Shown here one piece after another: positions 59,168-64,000 of a stretch of 64,000 nucleotides of DNA. The position numbers were made by a program, and so were the translations under genes. Numbering within the stretch: position 1 is the first letter of the stretch; every line of letters begins with the position of its first letter. This DNA is from Undibacterium sp. YM2 (lineage in GTDB: Bacteria > Pseudomonadota > Gammaproteobacteria > Burkholderiales > Burkholderiaceae_D). Where the stretch lies: contig NZ_AP018441.1 of the NCBI RefSeq assembly GCF_009937975.1, positions 4,836,001 to 4,900,000 on the forward strand, in the 5' to 3' direction. Below the pieces are notes generated by a model that had not been told where the DNA came from, did not search any database, and worked only from the letters and a program-made list of their open reading frames with translations.

Positions 59168-59578
59168 ATGTTCAAGATACGCGAAATCGATCACCTCGTC
59201 CTGCGGGTAAAAGACCTGGACAGCATGTTGCATTTTTATTGTGATGTCTTGGGCTGCACTATCGAGCGCAGGCAGGAAGAGATTGGTCTGACGCAGTTGC
59301 GTGCAGGCAGGTCGTTGATAGACCTGATTACGGTCACGGGCAAGCTGGGCCGCATGGGTGGTGCCGCACCAGGCAAGGAAGGCCGCAATATGGACCACCT
59401 GTGTCTGCGCGTCGAACCCTTTGATCTCGGCAGCATACAAGCGCATCTGCAAAACCACGATGTCAGCGTTGGAGAAGTCGGCCAGCGCTATGGTGCCGAG
59501 GGTGAAGGCTTATCGATCTACATCACTGACCCGGAAGGCAATGTCATTGAATTAAAAGGACCGCCAGAGAGCCCCTAA
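59168..59578 (+). CDS. VOC family (glyoxalase-like) protein
   Basis: A 136-residue VOC protein: IDHLVLRVKDLDSMLHFYCDVLGC is the opening unit with its metal-binding His, and MDHLCLRVEPFDL and SIYITDPEGNVIELKGP the second, with Glu at the end. This resembles the glyoxalase/fosfomycin-resistance branch in layout, but no drug role is shown. It is convergent with the DUF4272 gene (stops three bases apart). Confidence 0.9.
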   Translation: MFKIREIDHLVLRVKDLDSMLHFYCDVLGCTIERRQEEIGLTQLRAGRSLIDLITVTGKLGRMGGAAPGKEGRNMDHLCLRVEPFDLGSIQAHLQNHDVSVGEVGQRYGAEGEGLSIYITDPEGNVIELKGPPESP

Positions 59579-59581
59579 AGA

Positions 59582-60781
59582 TCAGGTCGGTGTATCCACC
59601 CCGTCCCAGTCTGCATTCTCAAAGTTGACCAGCCAGTTAAGAGCATAGTGCCGCTCATAGATGACACCGGCTTCCAGGTTCAGCGGTAGCGCTTGTTCTT
59701 TCATCCTGTTCTGGCGTACCAGCCAGTGCAGGCGATAATGCAGGTCCAGCGCATCAAGTATCTGGCTGGCCGGACGTGTTTTTGCCTTGGCCATGGCTGC
59801 TTCAAAATCCATGTTCATCATAGTGCGCGCCGTCAGCGGCACATCGCAGATATCGTCGGCAAAGGGCAATTCTTCCTGCAAGCCCAATGCCCATTCCAGC
59901 ACATACAGGGATTCATAACGCCAGGCAAATTGCGGAAGGATATCCTCTGTCGGTTCTTCCGTCTCAAGAAATTCGCGCTCTACCGGCGACAACCACGCAT
60001 GCACCTGCGGGAAGCGATCTGTCAATTCATAAGCAGGAATGGGCTGGTTAGTTGCCACAGATTCTGCGCGCAAGGCGACGATATACAAGGCCAGCGCCCT
60101 GCCCAGTATTTCAACCGCCGGACGTAATTGCAGCTCGGCCTCGCTGACCAGTGGCGGCAGATGGGCAGGCAGTTGTATGCCCATTTCAGCCAGCAGGGTA
60201 TCGGTACGCGCCTTTCTTTGCCAGGCCAGTGCCGGATAAGGGATGGCCGCGCCGGTTTCGATACCGCCATCAGCTGCCGCCAGCAAGACATAGCCATGCG
60301 GGTCGCGGATATCACCATCAGGCATGAAGGCGATGGCATTTGCCGCCACGGCCCAGTCAGAATAGGCATCAAGCTGGCTTTCATCCAGCCACAGGCTCAG
60401 GTGCTGCTGCACCCGCTGGATATGGCGCATCACATGATAACGCTGATGTGTCATCTGCCCATCACCGCGCTTGAGTACATAGCCGATAAAGCCTTGCAGA
60501 TGCCCATGCATCTCCGGATCACTCATATCGCGCTGGCTATTGAGCTTGTGCGGGAAATTCAGGGGTGGCAATTGCGCGCAGGTGCAATAGGCATTGATCA
60601 GTATGCTGCTGACGCTGTCAATATCAATCTCGGTTTCTGCTGCCGCAGTTGCGTCCGTGCTTGCTACCGCAGTTGCTACCGCCGCTACCTCTGTCACGGC
60701 TGAACTTGCAGAGCCTGATGATGGCGCCTGGGCTACCGCAGAAGATTTTCCGGAAATGAGATTTTTTAATTTTTTCAGCAT
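59582..60781 (-). CDS. DUF4272 domain protein
   Basis: A 399-residue cytoplasmic protein. After an Ala/Thr-rich linker (about 15-50) that looks low in complexity, the DUF4272 features appear in the C-terminal half: LVALRAESVAT-type helices, ILPQFAWRYESLYVLEWALG, LPFADDICDVPLTARTM and LDLHYRLHWLVRQNR. The function of the family is unknown; members occur with toxin-immunity loci and alone. The N-terminus may be poorly conserved. Confidence 0.8.
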   Translation of the reverse strand: MLKKLKNLISGKSSAVAQAPSSGSASSAVTEVAAVATAVASTDATAAAETEIDIDSVSSILINAYCTCAQLPPLNFPHKLNSQRDMSDPEMHGHLQGFIGYVLKRGDGQMTHQRYHVMRHIQRVQQHLSLWLDESQLDAYSDWAVAANAIAFMPDGDIRDPHGYVLLAAADGGIETGAAIPYPALAWQRKARTDTLLAEMGIQLPAHLPPLVSEAELQLRPAVEILGRALALYIVALRAESVATNQPIPAYELTDRFPQVHAWLSPVEREFLETEEPTEDILPQFAWRYESLYVLEWALGLQEELPFADDICDVPLTARTMMNMDFEAAMAKAKTRPASQILDALDLHYRLHWLVRQNRMKEQALPLNLEAGVIYERHYALNWLVNFENADWDGVDTPT

Positions 60782-60997
60782 GACGCAAACAGAAATGGAG
60801 ATTGATCTGCTGATTCAGGATTGACACTTGTTACGCAGCCAAAATCACTGTTCAGCATGAAAGCGTAACAGGATAAGGGCAATATAAAAGCTGCGGGCCA
60901 GCTTTTACATGTAGAAACAGAATTGGAAACAGGCAATGTTATGCCTGCATGGCCTGCAGGCAAATACAGATTGGCACGCACGCGTCTGGTACAGGAA

Positions 60998-61813
60998 TCA
61001 ATGTCCACCCTCTACCCTGTGCACTTCCATGGGAGGGGTTTCACCGGGCAACCATTTCTGGTGTATTTTTTGAAAGCTGCCATCCTTCTTCATTTGCCGC
61101 AGGGCGTTTTCCCACAGAGTGATGCTTGCTGCCGGGGTTTTAAGTGAAAACGCCAGATACAGTTCCAGGCTATCCAGCACCATGACTTCTTCTACATCGG
61201 CCACGCTGCGGCCACTTTCTTGCAGGATGGAATTCACTGCGAGGCTACCCTCAACCCACAGATCAAAACGCCGGGCAAACAGCATTCTCGAAGAATTGAG
61301 TGGTGAATCAGCCTGGGCCAGATTGATGAAGCCTTTCTTTTTTGCGGCATCGGCAAAGATGCTGCCACGGTAAGCACCGATTGGCAGCTTGTAGATATCC
61401 GTATCGAGAGCCTTGAGTCTTGCTGTCTCACCCTTGCGGGTATAAACCACGGTCTTGGATACCGCGATCGGCCCCAGCATGTGCATGAGTTTTTCGCGCT
61501 CTGGCGAGCGGCCGAGGCTGAACAACAACACGTTGTCATCTTCCAGCACGGCCTTGTAGCCACGTGCCCAGGGCACCAGTTGTATCGCTTCCTTATTGCC
61601 CGTGATGGCTTGCATGGCCTGGACGATATCGACTGCCATGCCATCAATACCCGATTTGGTCTTGAAGTTCATCGGTGGCCAGTCTTCCGTGTAGATTGTC
61701 AGCTTTTGCGCTTGCGCCGCATGGGGAAACACAAGACACAAGATGCTAAACATCAGCACCGGCAAGCACCGTGCGCATATCTGCAGCAAAAACAAGAGAG
61801 CCTGGCTAAGCAT
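60998..61813 (-). CDS. Periplasmic substrate-binding protein (SBP_bac_3-like)
   Basis: A 271-residue secreted protein. AGGAG five bases upstream fixes the start at 61813, giving a signal peptide ending HAAQAQ. The family 3 binding-protein pattern is clear: LTIYTEDWPPMNFKTKSGID, MAVDIVQAMQ, lobe two with LPIGAYRGSIFADAAKKKGF and the end IHQKWLPG. It has no transporter neighbours and is the third solitary binding protein of this type in the window. It is probably an orphan sensor or uptake component. Confidence 0.87.
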   Translation of the reverse strand: MLSQALLFLLQICARCLPVLMFSILCLVFPHAAQAQKLTIYTEDWPPMNFKTKSGIDGMAVDIVQAMQAITGNKEAIQLVPWARGYKAVLEDDNVLLFSLGRSPEREKLMHMLGPIAVSKTVVYTRKGETARLKALDTDIYKLPIGAYRGSIFADAAKKKGFINLAQADSPLNSSRMLFARRFDLWVEGSLAVNSILQESGRSVADVEEVMVLDSLELYLAFSLKTPAASITLWENALRQMKKDGSFQKIHQKWLPGETPPMEVHRVEGGH

Positions 61814-61985
61814 ATTTCTCCTGAAGCATGGCATGCCTCTACGTGGACATGTGCTTAATAGTACGCCCGTGCTTCGCTGCGGAAAATGTCAATATGGCGC
61901 TTTAAGAACCCATGAAACGATTTTTTACTTTTTTATTGATATAAATTACATCATATGTACGGATCAGAACGAATTGCATGAACAA

Positions 61986-62450
61986 CTATTTGCGTCCTTC
62001 ACCAGATTCCTCCAGATGCTGATAAATCTCTTGCAAGATATTCCTGAGCTGTTTGATCTTGCCCTCGCCTACCAGTGTCGAAAGATAAGCCTCTCCCTGC
62101 CGGGATAATTCTATGCTGGCATTCACCACCTCTTCACCACGCGCAGTCAGCTTCACGGTATTGGCCCGTTTGTCATGCGGGTCTGGCGCAATTTCCAGCA
62201 AACCGGCAGCCTGCATCTGATCGACCAGATATCCCATGCTTTGCTTGGTCATACCGGCACGCGCCGCCAGGTCCACCACGCGCGCGCCACCCAAAGGCAT
62301 ATTGCGCAATACTGCACTATAAGCAGGACGAACATCATCAAAACCCCGCTTGGCAAGTTCCGCATAGAGCCAAACGGACATATATTCATACGGTCTGCGC
62401 AACAGTGTGCCCAGGGTTGCGTGGATTTCGGGTAAGGATCTGGAATTCAT
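61986..62450 (-). CDS. MarR family transcriptional regulator
   Basis: A 154-residue winged-helix regulator. LAARAGMTKQSMGYLVDQMQ is the recognition helix, ALLEIAPDPHDKRANTVKLT the wing, and the end helices form the dimer interface. It is divergent from the SnoaL/membrane-protein pair, and the 123 bp between the starts contain palindromic sequence typical of MarR operators. Ligand unknown. Confidence 0.93.
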   Translation of the reverse strand: MNSRSLPEIHATLGTLLRRPYEYMSVWLYAELAKRGFDDVRPAYSAVLRNMPLGGARVVDLAARAGMTKQSMGYLVDQMQAAGLLEIAPDPHDKRANTVKLTARGEEVVNASIELSRQGEAYLSTLVGEGKIKQLRNILQEIYQHLEESGEGRK

Positions 62451-62471
62451 TTAGTGAGTATTGCACAAGAC

Positions 62472-62502
62472 AGAATGACTGTCTATAATAGGCAGACATT
62501 CT
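62472..62502. promoter_or_regulatory. Putative MarR operator
   Basis: AGAATG at 62472 and its complement CATTCT ending 62502 enclose the near-palindrome CTGTCTATAATAGGCAG. GACAG/CTGTC half-sites overlap it on both sides. It lies 22 bp from the MarR start and close to the start of the divergent gene's leader, so it may repress both. Confidence 0.7.
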
Positions 62503-62573
62503 GTCTATCTAAATTAAGACAAAATACCTGTTGTGCGGGCAGCATCCGCATTTGCTTGATGACTGGAGTAGTA

Positions 62574-62996
62574 ATGAACACCATAAAACATAATCTGGAT
62601 GTCGTAGATCGCCATATACAGGGCGAGGCACGCGACGTTGATTCCATACTTGATTTATACACTGACGATATCGTGCTGGAAGTCCCGGGGCGTGGCCTGC
62701 GTTTTGCCGGGCGTGACGCCATCCGCGCCAACTACCTCGCCATGTGGCCCTCAATGGCGGAAGTTGAATTACAGCCGCTAGATCGCTTCGCCACTGAACA
62801 TCGTGTGGTTGATGACATGATAGTGCGCATGCGCCTGGTTGGCCCTGGCATGACGAATGCACCGGTGCCCTTAGGCAGCCGCGTTGAGCTGCGCCTGATT
62901 CATCATTTCACCATGCGCGATGGGCTGATAGCGCGCGAACAAGTATTTGAACTCTGGCGCAATCTGGATGAAACTGATGCAGGAGTGCGGCCATGA
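62574..62996 (+). CDS. SnoaL-like / NTF2-fold protein
   Basis: A 140-residue NTF2-like protein. GGAG lies five bases before the ATG at 62574. DVDSILDLYTDDIVLEVPGRGLRF and the final MRDGLIAREQVFELW are typical of SnoaL/ketosteroid isomerase-like proteins. It is divergent from MarR and overlaps the next gene by four bases (ATGA), so the two are translated together. Confidence 0.88.
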   Translation: MNTIKHNLDVVDRHIQGEARDVDSILDLYTDDIVLEVPGRGLRFAGRDAIRANYLAMWPSMAEVELQPLDRFATEHRVVDDMIVRMRLVGPGMTNAPVPLGSRVELRLIHHFTMRDGLIAREQVFELWRNLDETDAGVRP

Positions 62997-63358
62997 GCAA
63001 ATTCTTTATCCGTATTGCCGTGCTGTGGATGCTGGCCGGCATTTTGCTGGGTATCTACATGGGCATATCGCACCAGCATCTCGACAAACAAGTGCATGTG
63101 CATGGCTTGCTGCTAGGCTGGGTCAGTTGCGCCCTGTTCGGTCTGGTGCATTTTGCCTGGCCGCAGTTGCAGACCATGCTGACGGCACGCGTGCACTTCT
63201 GGTTGCATAACCTGGGGCTCGTCGCCCTCCTGGTTGGCCTTTTCATGGAAAGGCGTGAACTCGCACTCGCCGGGCCATTCCTGGGTAGCGGTTCGATAAC
63301 ACTGGCAATCGCTACCGCATTATTTGGCTGGAGCATCTGGCGGGTAACGGCGAAGTAA
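62993..63358 (+). CDS. Four-helix membrane protein
   Basis: A 121-residue inner-membrane protein with four hydrophobic segments (about 6-26, 35-55, 67-87 and 95-115). His residues in HQHLDKQVHVHGLLLGWVSC and HFWLHNLG recall haem- or quinone-binding membrane proteins related to cytochrome oxidase subunit I, but this is weak. Its four-base overlap with the SnoaL-like gene, under MarR control, suggests a joint stress or redox role. Confidence 0.75.
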   Translation: MSKFFIRIAVLWMLAGILLGIYMGISHQHLDKQVHVHGLLLGWVSCALFGLVHFAWPQLQTMLTARVHFWLHNLGLVALLVGLFMERRELALAGPFLGSGSITLAIATALFGWSIWRVTAK

Positions 63359-63499
63359 ATACTACTACATTGCTCGCTGCAGGGTTGCTGTAAAAATCGT
63401 TTTCACTCCATATTTCCTTCATATTTGGATCGCAAGCTACATCTATCGCGTATCACCATAGATGATGATCTGCGCTGCCTTATGAAATCCGGAGGAAAT

Positions 63500-64000
63500 A
63501 TGAAACAAACTCAGTTGCAAGCCATCTTGCTCGCCGGCCTTATTGTTAGCATTGCTGCCTGCGGCGGCAGCTCTGGCGGAGCAACGGCAACGGGCAACAG
63601 CACTGTCACTGCGACGACAGGAACAACGACTGGAACGACGGGCACAAATACCGGTACAACTACCGGAACAACTACCGGAACAACTACTGGCACATCCTCT
63701 GGCAGCACCAGTATTGATGCCAGCAAACTGCCTCTGGGCGATGGCAAGTTCAGCCGCACCACTCCGGCGATTGGTTATGTCTATGCCTGCTATACCGCAG
63801 GCTCGGGTGGTGCGAGCAGCAAGGGGCCATGGTTCAATGCCGATGGCATGACCTGGAATTCACTGAGCAAGATCAGCGTACAGGGTGCGGTCAGTTGGGT
63901 ATCGAGTTTCATGGTAACCCTGGGCAGCACCCTGGGTATTACCGGTAATGGCCTGCCACCCAATCCCACCGGCACTTTCCCCATCGCCAGCACTGATCCT
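63500..64000 (+). CDS. YHYH-domain lipoprotein, 5 prime part
   Basis: The first 167 codons of a protein that continues past the window. GGAGG at 63491-63495 gives a strong start. The lipobox IAAC places the acylated cysteine at C21. Residues about 25-70 are a low-complexity Thr/Gly linker built from 12-bp repeats (ACTACCGGAACA). The following domain, with SKLPLGDGKFSRTTPAIGY and ITGNGLPPNPTGTFPIASTD, matches secreted YHYH-domain proteins, whose function is unknown; the YHYH signature itself would lie beyond the edge. Confidence 0.85.
   Translation, partial: MKQTQLQAILLAGLIVSIAACGGSSGGATATGNSTVTATTGTTTGTTGTNTGTTTGTTTGTTTGTSSGSTSIDASKLPLGDGKFSRTTPAIGYVYACYTAGSGGASSKGPWFNADGMTWNSLSKISVQGAVSWVSSFMVTLGSTLGITGNGLPPNPTGTFPIASTDP

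Noticed and set aside
63580..63710. Possible CRISPR-like repeats
   Set aside because: The 12-bp units are in frame and encode a Thr/Gly linker; there are no spacers.

Overview
The window reads as chromosome of a Gram-negative betaproteobacterium. The protein set (TonB receptor, several solitary periplasmic binding proteins, Tat and lipoprotein exports, chemotaxis receptors of the Tar/Aer type, a DUF2235 phospholipase) and the moderate GC content fit Oxalobacteraceae, possibly Undibacterium or a relative; this placement is inference from protein flavour, not from a marker gene. No phage, integrase, transposase, rRNA or CRISPR array is visible. One tRNA gene (Gly, anticodon CCC) is present.

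Layout. 1-11 kb: mixed housekeeping and hypothetical genes (zinc-ribbon protein, DUF1801, Tat-exported prolyl oligopeptidase, lipoprotein, NADAR protein, SDR/AraC pair, 674-aa orphan protein). Two copies of a structured, transposase-free element sit here; one has split a 210-codon gene. 11.4-15.5 kb: a small rhamnogalacturonan/pectin-type locus (DUF4861 protein, GH105 hydrolase, divergent lipoprotein esterase) around a shared double operator. 15.9-21.5 kb: sulfatase, LysR-RidA pair, zinc peptidase. 21.8-26 kb: tRNA-Gly, a toxin-antitoxin pair whose ParE-like toxin is frameshifted, RNase T2, S41 peptidase, then a perfect 58-bp palindrome. 26-33.7 kb: a signalling block made of a four-PAS histidine kinase, a FixJ-like regulator, and two successive cassettes each built as palindrome, single-domain receiver, methyl-accepting chemotaxis protein. 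33.8-43.3 kb: DUF1444 protein, binding protein, CPBP protease, HExxH peptidase, CMD/HxlR pair, Sel1-repeat protein, XRE/membrane pair. 43.5-46.3 kb: metallophosphoesterase and three small genes resembling orphan immunity proteins, mixed with palindromic repeats. 46.3-53 kb: DegT aminotransferase, MFS carrier, binding protein divergent from a 905-aa TonB receptor. 53-55.2 kb: putative Tle1-type type VI phospholipase effector with a preceding Tat-exported candidate immunity protein. 55.2-64 kb: thioesterase, SnoaL-like and transglutaminase-like proteins, GNAT, CorA, two VOC proteins, DUF4272 protein, a further binding protein, a MarR regulator divergent from a SnoaL/membrane-protein pair, and the start of a YHYH-type lipoprotein.

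Functional themes. The window senses (kinase, receivers, two chemoreceptors, three binding proteins), degrades polymers (GH105, sulfatase, peptidases, RNase T2) and competes (Tle1, immunity-like genes, toxin-antitoxin). Short palindromic repeats of two families are scattered through the intergenic spaces, often as inverted pairs.
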